The translations under genes were made by a program, and so were the position numbers. From Diplolepis rosae (taxonomy: Eukaryota > Arthropoda > Insecta > Hymenoptera > Diplolepididae): 64,000 nucleotides of DNA. This document shows positions 1-12,745 of this stretch, piece after piece; positions within the stretch are counted from its first letter, which is position 1; each line of letters starts with the position of its first letter. The stretch lies in contig JAPYXD010000753.1 in assembly GCA_030998225.1 (NCBI GenBank), forward strand, positions 5,426,001 to 5,490,000. Reading direction: 5' to 3'. The notes under the pieces were generated by a model. That model was given only the letters and a program-made list of their open reading frames with translations. It did not search any database and was not told where the DNA came from.

Positions 1-243
1 TTTTAACTGATATCTCAGTACAATTCACCGATTTTCTCTGAATATACAGAAGATTTGTCAATAAATATAATATAAGTGCCTGTTTAATTTACAGATTAAG
101 GAATTTTTTTGAAAATTTTAATTTAACAGTAATTAAATAATAATTTATGTAAAAACAAAGCGGTGAAATGTAGTCAAATATATGTTAAATTTAGAGATAT
201 TTTAAGTATTCATAATGTTAAATTAAGTATTTAGTAAATGCAA
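1..243. repeat. AT-rich repeat related to 55605-55745
   Basis: The segment holds words such as CAGTACAATTCACCGATTTT and AAAGCGGTGAA, close to those in 55605-55745 and, inverted, 60970-61110. It appears to be a decayed copy of that palindromic repeat and may start before the window. Confidence 0.4.
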
Positions 244-748
244 CAACCCTGGTGAAAGATTTGCATTACAATTCTTTCCAAAATTTTCCAAATCATTCCG
301 GAATTTGTATCCGAACTAAACAGTTCCATTCCGATATAATCCGAATGAATCAGAAATAAGTTGTCAAATCTTAATGAATTAGGAACAATCCGAACTCGGA
401 TTAATCCTAACCGTATTTCCAATCCTAATCGATCTAAAACATTCCGACCACGGATTTATTCTAATTGGTTCGGATTAAAAATTAGGTTTTGATCAATCTG
501 AATGAGGATTGATTCGGATTGAAAACTTAATTCTGATTCATTCGTATTAGAATTTCGGATTGAATCGGAATGAGTCGAATTGATTGATTAATTTAATATT
601 GATTTTTAATTTTGTATCGAACAGGATTTGTAACGTTTTTCGGATTAAATCGGAATGAAAATTTTTGACTCTAATACAAATTCCGGAATGATTCGGAAAA
701 TTTCGGATTGTATTGGAATGAATTCCAGTCCGAAAATTTCGCCAGGGA
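244..748. mobile_element. foldback MITE, ATCCGAAT family, complete copy
   Basis: The ends are inverted: CCCTGGTGAAAG at the left and TTTCGCCAGGG at the right. The interior is made of GGATT/AATCC words arranged as two inverted arms. It has no coding capacity; short open frames here only follow the repeat. Confidence 0.6.
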
Positions 749-1934
749 AATTTTTTCCTATGTGATCTGTTGTATTAAGTAATAAATTCTAAAATATATA
801 AATATTGTTTCAGAAAGTTCTGAAATATATTTGAAGAAAAATTAATGATTCTTTTATTTAAAGAATTATTTTAAATATTATGAAATCATCTGATAAAAAG
901 TTGAGCATCTCTAAATTCTAATGATGAATAATTCTGTCAAAACATAAAAATTAATATGCAAAATAATTTTTGTAAGTTGTCTGAAACTACCTTTAATTAT
1001 ATAGACAATTATTTCAAAATATGAAAATTCCTGTCGAAAATATCTATGAATTGAATTGAAAATGTTGTTTGGAAAGATACACTGAACTTGGAATTGATGT
1101 GTGTACGTTTGATTAGGTTATGAATTTGGAAATCACTCATGTTTGTTTACAAGTCACCTCCTAGAATTTAGAATAAGTTTAAAAATAGCCATTTATAACA
1201 CGATGGAAATCTTTTAAATTTGAAGCGAAATGTAATTAGACTATAATTGAGTTGAAACGCTTGCTAATGTTTTTATTCCATAATCACGCATAAAATTTAA
1301 ACTTCAATATAACTTTTGAATACAAAAGGCGTCATCGAGTTGACACTGAAAGTTCAAGTTTGTCATCCTAATAAGTATTTCTAAATTTATATTTTCGTGT
1401 GTAAATGTTCGAATGTAACAAACAATAGACTGTATTTCTAAATGAAATTGTTTCCCAGCTTTCTCTTATGAACTCTCTAAAGGGTTGGAGGGGAGGGAAT
1501 AATGAGAATTAATTACAACTGCAATTGGAGCAGACAACGACGTCATATTACGTGTGAATCAGAATAAGTAACGATACTAATACGTCGGACTTTTGTGATT
1601 TTTTGTTAAAGTTCGTAATAGGGTCAGTAATGGACAATACCATTTATAATTCATGTAACTTCAACTATTATTATTATTTAATTCCATAAAAGTTCCCTGC
1701 CATGACAGACTCCAATCCACCAACTTGATTAATTCACTACTTCTCAATTTTTATTTTCATGCAATTTTCAGAAAATTATTCAACCATAATTTTTCCAACC
1801 GGAAAAGTTTTCAAATTGGAATTCAATTTAAGAAAAACAGAGTAATTACACAATCGGCCACTGAACCAGTTTTATTCATTACAAATCAATTTGAAAAAGT
1901 TTTAAATCTCGCTCGATGCAAATTTGACAAATAT
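749..1934. other. AT-rich intergenic DNA without recognised features
   Basis: No gene, RNA gene or repeat family shared with the rest of the window was recognised. A short open frame at 1725-1937 is not supported by any motif and runs into the repeats that follow. Confidence 0.5.
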
Positions 1935-2525
1935 TAAATCCGAATCAGTCCGAATGAATCCGAGGTCGGAATGATTCGGATTGAATATTCGATTTAGATT
2001 AACCCGAATACGGGTTGAAGCCTCAGATTGAGTTGGATTGCATTGGCGAAAGCTTCAGACTAAAATTCAATCAGAACGAATCAGATTTCTTCCGAGCCAT
2101 ACCGGAATCTTATTCCGAACCAGTCCGAAAAACGTTTTAAAAACCGCTCGATGAAAATTGGATAAAAAAAAAACCACGACTTTATTTTGAATGATTTCAA
2201 TCTAAATTTTCAATCGAAATCAAACCGAATTAATCCGAGTTCGGGTTGATATGAACCAAATTTCAATCTATATCAGTCGGAATAAATTTGAGGTTGGAAT
2301 GATTCGGATTGAAAATTTGTTTAGATTAACTCGAAGTCGGATTGACAACTTATTTCGGATTCGTTCGGATTGAAGTCTCAGATTGAGTTGGATTGCACTG
2401 GCGAAAGTTTCAGATTGAGATTAAATCAAAACGAATTAGATTTCTTCCGAGCCATACCGGAATCTTATTCCGAACCAGTCCGAAAAACGTTTTAAATACC
2501 GCTTGATGAAAATTGGTAAATTGCA
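1935..2525. repeat. ATCCGAAT-family repeat cluster
   Basis: Two partial units of about 355 bp, marked by CCGCTCGATGAAAATTGG at about 2143 and a variant at about 2499. Each carries the GCGAAAGTTTCAGATT and GAACCAGTCCGAAAAACG words of the foldback family. Confidence 0.65.
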
Positions 2526-2940
2526 AAATTTTAAAAACGTCCATTATTTCAAAAGATAATGACATTTTCATAATAAATTATGATTTGACGTTTTTATAAT
2601 ATCTTCTTAAAAAATTGACAAAGTGACTTCATCCTGGGTTCATTTTAATCAGAATTTTGATAGCTTTCAACTTACTTAAAATAGAAAATGTAATCTTTAA
2701 TGTAATTAAATTTTAGGTGGTGTGGTCTCATCTCAGATAGTCTCATATTTCTGAAGGGTAGTGTAAATACAACTTTGAATTTTAATGACATTATTAATGT
2801 ATTCGAGTAAATAATAAATATTATCATATGACAGACGCATCTCAATTTAAAAAATCATCCTCCATTAAATATTGCAAATTGGTCTTTGGGGGTTGATGGA
2901 AGGTATCGAGGGGTGACGAAATAAAGAACAAAATTATAAC
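2526..2940. other. AT-rich spacer
   Basis: Nothing recognised. It separates a repeat cluster from the candidate promoter at 2941-3030. Confidence 0.4.
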
Positions 2941-3030
2941 CGGAAATGATCACTAGTAACGTCCGCCGGAAATGACGTAGCAGCGCCCACTCACCCCCTT
3001 ATAAAACGGAAGTCGTCACCCTGTTACACG
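2941..3030 (+). promoter_or_regulatory. candidate TATA promoter
   Basis: A GC-richer island between AT-rich DNA. TTATAAAAC lies at 2999-3007. Upstream are CCGGAAATGACGTAG (ETS-like CCGGAAAT joined to CRE-like TGACGT, 2967-2981) and a C-rich run. A start about 28 bases after the TATA would fall near 3027-3031. An ATG exon with a splice donor follows. Suggestive, not proven. Confidence 0.35.
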
Positions 3031-3053
3031 AGCACTAACTTACCCTCCAGAAA

Positions 3054-3127
3054 ATGATTGAAAAAAAATCACTCAACCCTAACAAACTCAGAAAAATTTC
3101 ACAAATTACTAAATTATCGATGGACAG
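3054..3127 (+). CDS. candidate short first coding exon
   Basis: ATG at 3054 in context GAAAATGATT opens a frame of 24 codons plus 2 nt that ends at 3127 in the consensus donor CAG|GTACTT. The peptide begins MIEKKSLNPNKLRK and is basic and hydrophilic, with no recognised domain. It lies about 50 bases downstream of a TATA box at 2999. The putative intron runs into an array of ATCCGAAT-type repeats, and no partner exon was found in the window. It could be chance; a start of transcription here is the thing that would matter. Confidence 0.25.
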
Positions 3128-3254
3128 GTACTTTCTCCATTTATTACTTTTTATTTTTATTCAATTATTATTTATATTCATTGTAATATATATTATATGA
3201 TATAGGGAATAAAATAATAATATTATTGTTATATTTCCTGTTAAAATTTTTGGA

Positions 3255-5770
3255 TAGGACTTCATCCCTTTCTATTTCGAGCAAATCCGGAAAGAAGATT
3301 TTAATTTTGTTTGGTGAAAATGGGCTAAAAATCTATCCGATTCAATCTGAGAATTTTTATCCAAATGTATCCGGAAGGAGTTTAAAATCCGAGTCAATCC
3401 AAGACATCTAGTCTGATTCATTCCGACCTCGGATTGAATTGGATTGTTCTGGCAAGAATTTCAGATTGGAATTCAATCCAAGATAAACAGAGTAATTCTG
3501 AAATCGGCCACCGAACCAATTTTATTTATTCGAAACCAGTTTGATAAACGTTTTAAATCTCGCTCAATGCAATTTTGACAAACATTAAATGCGAATCAGT
3601 CCGAATGAATCCGAGGTCGGAATGATTCGGGTGGATATTCGATTTAGATTAACCCCAAGTCGGATTGAAGCCTCAGATTGAGTTGGATTACATTGGCGAA
3701 AGTTTCAGATTGAAATTCAATCAGAATGAATCAGATATCTTCCGAGTCATACTAGAATCTTATTCCGAACCAGTCGGAAAAACGTTTTAAATACCGCTCG
3801 ATGAAAATTGGTTAAAAATGAACACATGACTTTAATCTGAATGAATTCAAACTAAATTTTCAATTGAACGGTATTTAAAACGTTTTTCAGTCTGGTTCGG
3901 AATAAGATTCCGGTATGGCTTAGAATATATCTGATTCGTTCTTATAGAATTTCAATCTGAAATTTTGGCCAGTAAAATCCAACTCAATCTAAGGCTTCAA
4001 TCCGACTTCGGGTTAATCTAAATCGAGTATTCAATCCGAATCATTCTGACCTCGGACTCATTCGGACTCATTCGGATTGATATGAACCAAATTTTAATGT
4101 AAATCAGTCGGATTAAATTCGAGCTTGGAATGATTCTGATTGAAAATTTGTTTAGTTTAACGGAACGTCGGATTGAAAATTTGGTTCAGATTCGTACGAA
4201 TTGAGGCCTCAGATTGAGTTCGATTGCCTAGGCGAAAGATTTAGATTGGAATTTAATGCAAACGAATCAGATTCATTCCGATCCATTCCGTAATTATTTT
4301 TCGAACCAGTCCGAAAAACGTTTAAAATACCGCTCGATGAAAATTGGTGTCGAAATCAAACCGAATTAATCCGAGTTCGGGTTGATATGAACCAAATTTC
4401 AATCTAGATCAGTCGGAATAAATTCGAGGTTGGAATGATTCGGATTGAAAATTAGTTTAGATTGAGTTGGATTACACTGGCGAAAGATTTAGATTGGAAT
4501 TTAGTGCAAATGAATCAGATTTATTCCGATCCATTCCGTAATTATTTTTCGAACCAGTCCGAAAAACGTTTAAAATACCGCTCGATGAAAATTTGTTTCG
4601 AAATCAAACCGAATTAATCCGAGTTCGGGTTGATATGAACCAAATTTCAATCTAGATCAGTCGGAATAAATTCGAGGTTGGAATGATTCAGATTAAAAAT
4701 TTGTTTAGATTAACTCAGAGTCGGAATGACAACTTATTCTGGATTCGTCCGGATTGGAGTCTCATATTGAGTTGGATTGCACTGGTGAAAGTTTCAGATT
4801 GAGATTAAATCAAAACGAATTAGATTTCTTCTGAGCCATACCGAAATCTTATTCCGAACCAGTCCGAAAAACGTATTAAATACCGCTCGATGAAAATTGG
4901 ATAAAAATAAACCCACGACATTAATTTGAATGAATTCAAACTAAATTTTCAATCGAAATCAAACCGAATTAATCCGAGTTCGGTTTGATATGAACCAAAT
5001 TTCAATCTAGATCAGTTGGAATAAATTTGAGGTCGGAAAATTTGTTTAGATTAACCCGAAGTCAGATTAAAAATTTGTTTTGGATTCGTTCGGACCGAAG
5101 CTTCAGATTTAGTTGGATTGCACTAGCGAAAGTTTCAAATTGAAATTCAATCCAATTGAATCAAAGCTATTCCGAATCATTCCAAAGAATCTGAAAAACG
5201 TTTTTAATCACGCTTAATGCAAATTGGTTAAAAATCAATTCGAGACATTAATTTGAATGAATTAAAATCCTTTTCAATCAAAAACAAACCCTATAAATAC
5301 GAGTTTAGGTTGATCTGAATCATATTTTCAATCCGTATCAGTCAAAATGGTTTCGAGGTCGGGAAGATTCGGATTGATTTATATTAAAAATTTGGTTTGG
5401 ATTCGCCTGGATTAAATCCTCAAATTAATTCGGATTAACTTAGATTGCCCTAGCGAAAGTTTCAGGTTGGAATTTAATTCGAGCGAATCCGATCTACTCC
5501 GAGTTATTTCGAATTATTGTGCACCAATTCAAAAAATATTTCAATCCTCGTTCGATACCAATCGGTTAAAAATAGATCCGAGTCAAATTGGTTCATATTA
5601 ACCTAAACTCGGATTTGTTCGGTTCGATTGAAAATTGATTTGGATTTATTTCAGACTGAAATCTCGTATTGAGCCGGATTGATTTTTACCCAATTTGCAT
5701 CGAGTGAGATTGAAAACTTTTTTCGCATTGGATTGGATTGAGGCGAAATGTAATACGATCCGAAACTTTC
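3255..5770. repeat. long ATCCGAAT-family array
   Basis: Degenerate units with the marker CGCTCGATGAAAAT at about 3795, 4331, 4579 and 4884, giving spacings of about 248 to 540 bp, so both unit size and internal deletions vary. Words seen repeatedly include GATTGCACTGGCGAAAG and AACCAGTCCGAAAAACG. It is the reverse complement of the array at 20925-22765. Confidence 0.7.
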
Positions 5771-7660
5771 AATATCATATTAATTATTTTTTTGATAATT
5801 ATATTTATTTATCAATTATTGTTTTATTTTTATTATTTCTTATTTGATTTTTCACGTCTAAATAATTAATTTTCAAGGACTGAATAGTGAAAAAAGAAGA
5901 ATAAAGAGGCATTTTCGTTCAGGTATAAATAGCAAAATGTATTTAAATATTTCATAAAAAATATGAAGTACAAAAATGCTTTCTTACAATTAATGAAGTA
6001 TCTGGCTAATTAAGGCACGGATATATACACGAGGTCTTGATCAAAAATGCTGATCCCGTCGATTAATCAACGAATAAACGTCGTTACACTTGAAGGCAAC
6101 AACAATTATTTTTAAATACTATCATGAAGCCTCACTTTTTCGTATACTAGTTCTTAGAACGAATCGAAGTACTTTAGACCCTAAAATATATTTTTATCAT
6201 TCCAAAGACATTGCAAGATTTTATTAATTTCTGTTTTTAATAATTGTATAATGTATTTACTTTTCTCGTATTTGATAAATAATTTTTGTCATTGAAATGG
6301 TAAAAATTTCACAGTATTGTCAAAAACACATTTTATCATTATTTAAAATCTATCTTTTGCACAGAAATTAATTTACACTTCCTAATTTTAGGATAAACGT
6401 GGAAAATAGAGTTAATCGACTTTTTACAATTTTACAAATAGTTTCGTAGAAAATATATCATCTTAAATTTAAACCTACGGAGTAAATTGGAAAATAGTAT
6501 TTACAATAAATCTTTTTCATTTTATTACCTTCTTGGAAACTAAAGATTGAAAAATTTGAGTCCAGAGGAATTCATTTCAAGACATTTATTTTATACTGGT
6601 GGCATTTTTAGTAACATTTTGATGAAAGTTTGATAAGCTTTCACAAAAAGGCACGTTTCTAATTCATCATTTTTTCTGGTTATAATTATTGAAAAGAAAA
6701 AAAAGTCGTATACGAGTTTTTAGGCCTTAAAGTAAATTTTGCTTTCAGCAATTCTTTTAACAAGCTTTTCAAAAATTTCATTATTATTAAAATACACGCT
6801 AACTTACATTTAAATTTATATCCAGAAAATATATTTTGTCACACATTTCTTTCATGATTCTATCACTAGAATTCTGGATTTAGAATATTTTTCTAGTGTT
6901 TTGGAATAATGCCCTTTCGCTATTTTCAACATTTCAAAATAAATTGAGCACCAAAGATAAATACCAGACTAGTTCAAAAGTATTTCTTCTTGTTTTTTTT
7001 ATTTTTGGATTTCCACACAGAAAAAATTAAATACGAAAATAAATCTTTTCATTAGAAAACATATTCCAACATTTTTTTCAGAAATGTCAAAACGTAAATT
7101 TAACTTTTTACTGTGTGAAAATTTAAACTGGTTTTAAGAGCCAATTTTTCATTCTATTTTGGAAAGACACTAGAAAAAGCGCACTTTTTAAGATATAAGG
7201 CACTCAAAGACACTTTGGGTTTTCTTAAAATTTAAATTCACTACATCTATCACTATCAATTGTAGGGCGGTTTCAAGATTTGCGTCTTCCCAATTGTAGA
7301 AAAAGTAGGACTGAAACAAATTCCAAATAAATTAACAATTTTTGATTTATTAAATAAACAAATGTTCAACCAAGGTAGTAAAGTTGATACATTACTAAAA
7401 AATTCAGCCCTGCCTTTCCATTTCTTCCAGGGAAGACTTTAAATACTGGTAAAAAAATATGATTGCAGAGTTGATTAAATAATAAAAAAATTAATTCTCA
7501 TGATTCTTCCTCAATCCTTTCTTCTTTTTGAAAAATGAAAATTTTCCTCGTCTTGAATTTTCTCCTTCCACCAGTGAAAAATAATCCTGCAACAAATTTA
7601 GAAAAAACATATTAATTTTTTATAAATAAACATTATAAATAATTTATAAATAATTTATAA
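5771..7660. other. AT-rich intergenic DNA
   Basis: About 1.9 kb with no gene, RNA gene or shared repeat recognised. Stretches resemble relaxed AT-rich insect intergenic sequence. Confidence 0.5.
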
Positions 7661-7674
7661 ATAACATGTTTCCG

Positions 7675-8850
7675 AACCCTTCCGGATGATTTCAACCCAA
7701 TCCGATTCATTCCGAGACTTCAATACGAATAGGAATCAATCCGAATGAATCTAAGATTGATATGATTCAGATTGAAAATTCGGTTCAGATTGTCCAGAAG
7801 TCGCATTGAAAACTTGTTCCGGATTCGTTCGGATGAAGGCCTCAGATTGAGATCGATTGTCCTAGCGAAAGTTTTAGATTGGAATTTAATGCGAACGAAT
7901 CAGATCTATTCCGTGCCATTCCGAAATCTTTTTCCGAACCAGTCCAAAATCGTTTCAAATACCGCTCGATGCAATGAATTCGAACTAAATTTTCCATTGA
8001 AATCAAACCGAATAAATCCAAGTTCGTGTTAATATAAATCAAATGTCAATCTAGATCATTTCGATAAAATCCCAGGTCGGAATGATTCGGGTTGGAAATA
8101 TGGTTTTCCGAAGTCGGATTGAGAACTTGGTTTGGATTCGTTCTGATTGAATCTTCAGATTTAGTTGAATTGCTCTGACGAAAGTTTCAGATTGGGATTC
8201 AATCCGAATGAATCAGATTCATTCCGGAATCTTATTCCAAACCAGTCCGAAAAATGTTTAAAATACCGCTCGATGAAAACTGGTTAAAAATAAATCTAAG
8301 ACTTTAATCTGAATGAATTCGAACTAAATTTTCAATCGAAATAAAATCGAATTAATCCGACTTAAGGTTGATATGAATCAAATTTAAATCCGAGTTTGAT
8401 ATGATTCGGATTGAAAATTTGGTTCAGATTGTCCCGAAGTCGGATTGAAAACTTGGTTCAGATTCTTACGAATTAAAATTTAGTTCAAGTGAATCAAAGC
8501 TATTCCGAATCATTCCAAAACAATCTGAAAAACCTTTTTAATCACGCTTAATGCAAATTGGTTAAAAATCAATTCGAGACTCTAACTGAATAAATTAAAA
8601 CCGTTTTCAATCAAAATAAAACCAAATAAATCCGAGTTTACGTTGATCTGAACCAAATTTTCAATCCGAATCAGTCCGAATAGATTCCAGGTCGGGATGA
8701 TTCGAATTAAGAAATTGGTTTCGAATGAGAATAAAATCGTTTTCCGGATTTCTTCAGAATGATCCGAAATGGTTTGTAAACAGATTTCGGAATGGCTCGA
8801 ATTCGTTCGGATTGAATTCTCATCAGAAATCTCTTGCCAAGGATTACTTT
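7675..8850. repeat. ATCCGAAT-family repeat cluster
   Basis: Several units in the same orientation as 3255-5770, with CGCTCGATG at about 7965 and 8268 and AACCAGTCCGAAAAATG at 8240. It ends near CTTGCCAAGG at about 8850, a decayed form of the family's TIR. Confidence 0.6.
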
Positions 8851-9912
8851 CACGTCTGATAAAATTTCAAATGTAAATAAGCGTGTAATGACTTAAATTA
8901 AGGGAATCGTCTCCAACCGAAAAAGCTACAAAAAATAATTTTTTGCATGTCGCGGAAAGCCGTTGAATTTAATGTGGACGTCTCTGAGAAATGTTTGGAA
9001 GGGACGTATCGTCCTTGCATTCGAGATATTCTTACATGTCTATCCTGAGGAGATGGTGCGTGCCCCTTAGGTCTTAGGAGAGAAGAGGATATACTTTTTG
9101 TGAGCACAGGACCCCATTGTTGGCTCGTCCCATTGTCAAAATTCCCTTACGCACGATACATGGGATCCCTAAGATCCGTACCTGGATCGGGGAAAATTAA
9201 ATTCGGGATGGCCCGCCGAATTTGCAGGTTTAGCTGTCGTGGGAAAAAAGACGTTGCTATTATTTCCCCCTTATTTTTAAATGGACGACTTTAAAGGGAA
9301 GTACTCAAGAATAAACCAAGTTAAAGTCCCGTTTCTCTCTCCATATTTATAAATTCCGAATGGAAAAAATATAATATATAAAATATTTAGTCAAAATAAA
9401 AATGACTTTTTGAATTTTGATTCCATGATGAAAAAAATCTATTTGTTTAGTTTGCAAAGCAATTGAAATAATTTGATGTGCAAATAATTGTTATTTCCTG
9501 TGCTGGTTATTTTTGGCATATAAATGTGAATGGCGGTGGAAAAAAGACATAATCTCATCCAGCGACAATGCGAAAACGACAAGAAACTCTCTCGCGTCGT
9601 CGTCGCAACCACAAGGGCCGAGACTGGCCAGTAATTTACGACAATTATAAAGTGAGGTCATCTACGAAGTTTACGAGATGCGTCGACGCGGCAAATTAAT
9701 TCAATAAATTCCTTCCTGGACTGCCGCTCGCTTATCGCTACGCGACTTCAACTCTTCGCACGAGAAAATGAATCCTTGGCTAAACTGTTCCCCAGACCAA
9801 TTTTTTAGAGCCACATTCTTTCACTTTAGGAGAAAAATAAAAACCACCCGTAAGCGAGATTTAAAACTTGAGACTGGGAAAGTATGTAAAAACCAAATAT
9901 AACAATATTATT
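8851..9912. other. comparatively unique, GC-richer non-coding DNA
   Basis: Two stretches (about 8900-9290 and 9500-9790) are less AT-rich and not made of the window's repeats. Open frames on both strands carry no recognised domain. Homeodomain-type words such as ATTTACGACAATTATAAAG (9636-9654) occur. It could hold regulatory DNA. Confidence 0.35.
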
Positions 9913-9984
9913 TACTGTAATACCGACCGAGCTACGAAATAGTATATTGTGCAACTAGGGTAAAAAATATTATTTTGCGAGTAA

Positions 9985-10404
9985 AATTAATGTTTTTTCC
10001 GTGCAGCAGACTTTATTTTTACTAGAAGGCCATAAAATATATTTGTTTTCACCTCACGAAGCAATAAAATCCACTTTATGGCCCTCTAGTAGAAAATAGT
10101 ATATTGTACAACTAGGGAAAAAAATTTCCGTGTCGCGCACGACTTTTTTCTACTAGAAGGTCATAAAATAGATTTATTTGCACCCCTAGAAGCAATAAAA
10201 TCCACTTTATGGCCCTGTAGTAGAAAAATGGATTTTACTGCCTCGTACGGGGGAATAAAATCCACTTTATGGCCCTCTAGTGAAAAATAGATTTATTTGC
10301 CCCGCAGGAAGCAATAAAATCCACTTTATGGCTCGCAAGTAGATAAATGGATTTGCCTGCCTCGCAGGGGGCAATAAAATCCACTTTATGTCCCGATAGT
10401 AGAA
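9985..10404. repeat. left outer arm of a foldback complex, tandem palindromic modules
   Basis: Repeats of a module of about 60 bp with CAATAAAATCCACTTTATGG (copies at about 10063, 10191, 10251, 10312 and 10372) and TAGTAGAAAAATGGATTT. Each module is itself part palindrome. The modules are mirrored in inverted orientation at 12216-12660. Confidence 0.75.
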
Positions 10405-10965
10405 AAATTCATTTTTTAAGGCCATTGATCGATCAGACGACGTGACTAAATTATATATTAATTTAAATAGTAAAGAATTTTGAAAATCTTTCTGTGGAAA
10501 AAAAGACGCTTTCGACTGCGCTGGGATTCGAGCCCAGGTCTTTCGATTGCCGGTCGAGTGCTCTAACCACTAAGCTACACAGGCGTCCGACATCTCCTTC
10601 TCCACAGGAAGATCTCCTTATATCGCCTAGTGGCTCAGCCTTGCGGCTATAAATTATTTCAAATTAATTAGTTGAGTTTGAAATTTCTGCCACTGCCCAC
10701 ATTATCGGAGAATCACTACTTCATGCAAGATAACCTCTCTCAACTTTTTAATAAAAATTTTGAAAAAAATTGCAATATCTGGAGTTGATAGACGTTCTTC
10801 ATTGTTTTCTCTTGTATTTTTAAAATTTTCAGGAAGATATTACGTAAAATAAGAAAGTTATCTTACATGAACTTCTACAGAAATTTTGTCACATGACAAG
10901 TTAGTAAATCTTCTTTGTTAGTCACGTGACCAAGTTGTTAGCTGACCTTAAATATAACAATTAAA
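10405..10965. mobile_element. left inner arm of a TTAA-flanked foldback element
   Basis: It begins TTAAGGCCATTGATC, followed by GACGACGTGACTAAATTATA, and is the reverse complement of 11744-12212 apart from the SINE inserted at 10471-10650. Shared words include ATGCAAGATAAC, TTTTCAGGAAGATATTACG and CACGTGAC. TTAA directly flanks GGCC at both ends, so a TTAA (piggyBac-type) target duplication is likely. Confidence 0.65.
10471..10650 (-). repeat. tRNA-derived SINE
   Basis: The minus strand carries A-box and B-box promoter words (TAGCTTAGTGGTTAGAGCA and GGGCTCGAATCCCAGC) spaced as in a tRNA, and ends in T-rich sequence with CCACAGAAAGATTTTC near 10471-10500. Acceptor-stem pairing is poor and the anticodon loop lacks the usual T before the anticodon, so this is a SINE head and not a functional tRNA. 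It interrupts the left inner foldback arm. Confidence 0.75.
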
Positions 10966-11743
10966 CATCAAAAATGTTCTTGGCAAATTAGATAGTTGTC
11001 AAAAAAATTTGCAGCCATAGCATAATTTATCATGACAAGTTTAATGGAGGTTTTTTTTAAAATCGCACAAACTGCAAGCATCAGCAACAAGTCCATTATT
11101 ATGCTGCAATAAAATCATGCCGGTGGCACCCGCATGTTGCACGAACATGCGCAAATCAATCTTATCTTGTCACATTTCTCGTGTCCTCGCTTTTGAAACG
11201 ATCGAGTGCGACCTTGGCGTATGACACTGAAAGATTACCAGAAAAATGGAAAACAGTTTTGAATGAAAAAAAATAATTAATTTAAGGCCATGTCCTAAGT
11301 AGGCCACATAACCAAGTCAGTCCTCGGATCGATATTTTTTTTGTCCACATTTAAAATTAAAAGTTAAAAGAAAGCGGAAAAACGTTAATAAAGTAGGATT
11401 GAAAGTGTGAGTGAAAACGCGCATTTAGGGGAAGAAAAAAAGTTCGTTATAAAATGTGACGCAATCTGAGAAAAGAAACCCAAAAATTATTTTCGGGATT
11501 ATGATCGTTTCAGATAAATTCAATGTCGCTTTTAAATATTATGAAATCAAAATAATTTTTTATGTAATATTTTTCCTTTAGTAAGACTTTTTCCATCAGC
11601 GGTTCGAAATACGTTCGAATCACGTTCGAATCCTTTCATTTCATCGGGTCACTTCCACCGTCTTTGTAAGACATAAGAGTGAGTAAAGAGTATCGGAAGC
11701 TCTAATCGGCTCGTTGACTATTTTTTCCTTTCTGTAAAATCTT
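10966..11743. other. loop between the inner foldback arms
   Basis: Non-palindromic DNA between the two arms, without a convincing open frame. It includes TTAAGGCCATGTCC at 11282-11295, which is inverted at 12731-12744, showing a second, interleaved element boundary. Confidence 0.5.
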
Positions 11744-12215
11744 CTTAATTGTTATATTTAAGGTCAGCTAACAAATTGGTCACGTGACTAACAAGGAAGA
11801 TTTACTAACTGTTTTCCTCCTATGCCCAAAATGCTCAAATTTAGGAATTTGAAAAAGGATATTTTAAAGGGGGTTCCTTAATTTTGTTGGTTTGAATAAT
11901 TATCGTCATTAATTAACCAGATCATGTGACAACATTTCTGTAGAAGTTCAAGTAAGATAACTTCCTTATTTTACGTAATATCTTCCTGAAAATTTTAAAA
12001 ATACAAGAGAAAACAATGAAGAACGTCTGTCAACTCCGGATATTGCAATTTTTTTTCAAAATTTTTATTAAAAAGTTGAGAGACGTGCTTCATTGTCTTT
12101 TGTTATGTTTTCCAAATTTCAAGATTTTTTGTAAATTGAAAAAGTTATCTTGCATGAAGAAATTAATATATAATTTAGTCACGTCGTCTGATTAATCAAT
12201 GGCCTTAAAAAATGA
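11744..12215. mobile_element. right inner arm of the TTAA-flanked foldback element
   Basis: Reverse complement of 10405-10965 without the SINE, ending CAATGGCCTTAA at 12199-12210. Words such as ACGTAATATCTTCCTG and GTCAGCTAACAAATTGGTCA mirror the left arm. Confidence 0.65.
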
Positions 12216-12745
12216 ATTTTTCTACTATCGGGACATAAAGTGGATTTTATTGCCCCGTGCGAGGCAGGCAAATCCATTTATCTACTTGCGGGTCATAAAG
12301 TGGATTTTATTGCTTCCTGCGGGGCAAATAAATCCATTTTTCACTAGAGGGCCATAAAGTGGATTTTATTTCCCTGTGCGAGGCAGGCAAATCCATTTAT
12401 CTACTTGCGGACCATAAAGTGGGTTTTATTGCTTCCTGGGGGGCAAATAAATCCATTTTTCACATCACATTTCGTTTGGAAATCCGACAGGCGAAAAAAA
12501 TGATCCATATTTACTTTCATCGGAAAAATTTCTTTTCGAAATTTGAACCCAAATGACGCAGATAAACATAGTTTATTTTTTTCTACTAGCGGGTCAGAAA
12601 GTGGATTTGTTTGCCCCGCACGGGGCAATAAAGTCCACTTTATGGCCCGCTAGTAGAAAAAAGTTGTTTTAATTACAAAAAAGTGATATGAGCGAAAAAA
12701 AAATTGATTACTTGGTCACGTGGCCCACCTCGGACATGGCCTTAA
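12216..12745. repeat. right outer arm of the foldback complex
   Basis: Inverted copies of the 60-bp modules, with CATAAAGTGGATTTTATTG at about 12233, 12294 and 12353 and a diverged one at 12413. A last, nearly perfect palindromic module sits at 12580-12661 (TCTACTAGCGGG to CCCGCTAGTAGA). After it come CACGTGGCCC and GGACATGGCCTTAA. Confidence 0.7.

Noticed and set aside
10514..10587. Functional tRNA gene on the minus strand
   Set aside because: A and B boxes are present, but the acceptor stem does not pair and the anticodon loop lacks the T before the anticodon; the same head recurs truncated at 37709, so it is a SINE.
9985..12665. CRISPR array, suggested by regularly spaced CAATAAAATCCACTTTATGG words
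   Set aside because: The spacers are themselves repeated and palindromic, the arms are inverted to each other, and the DNA is from an insect genome.
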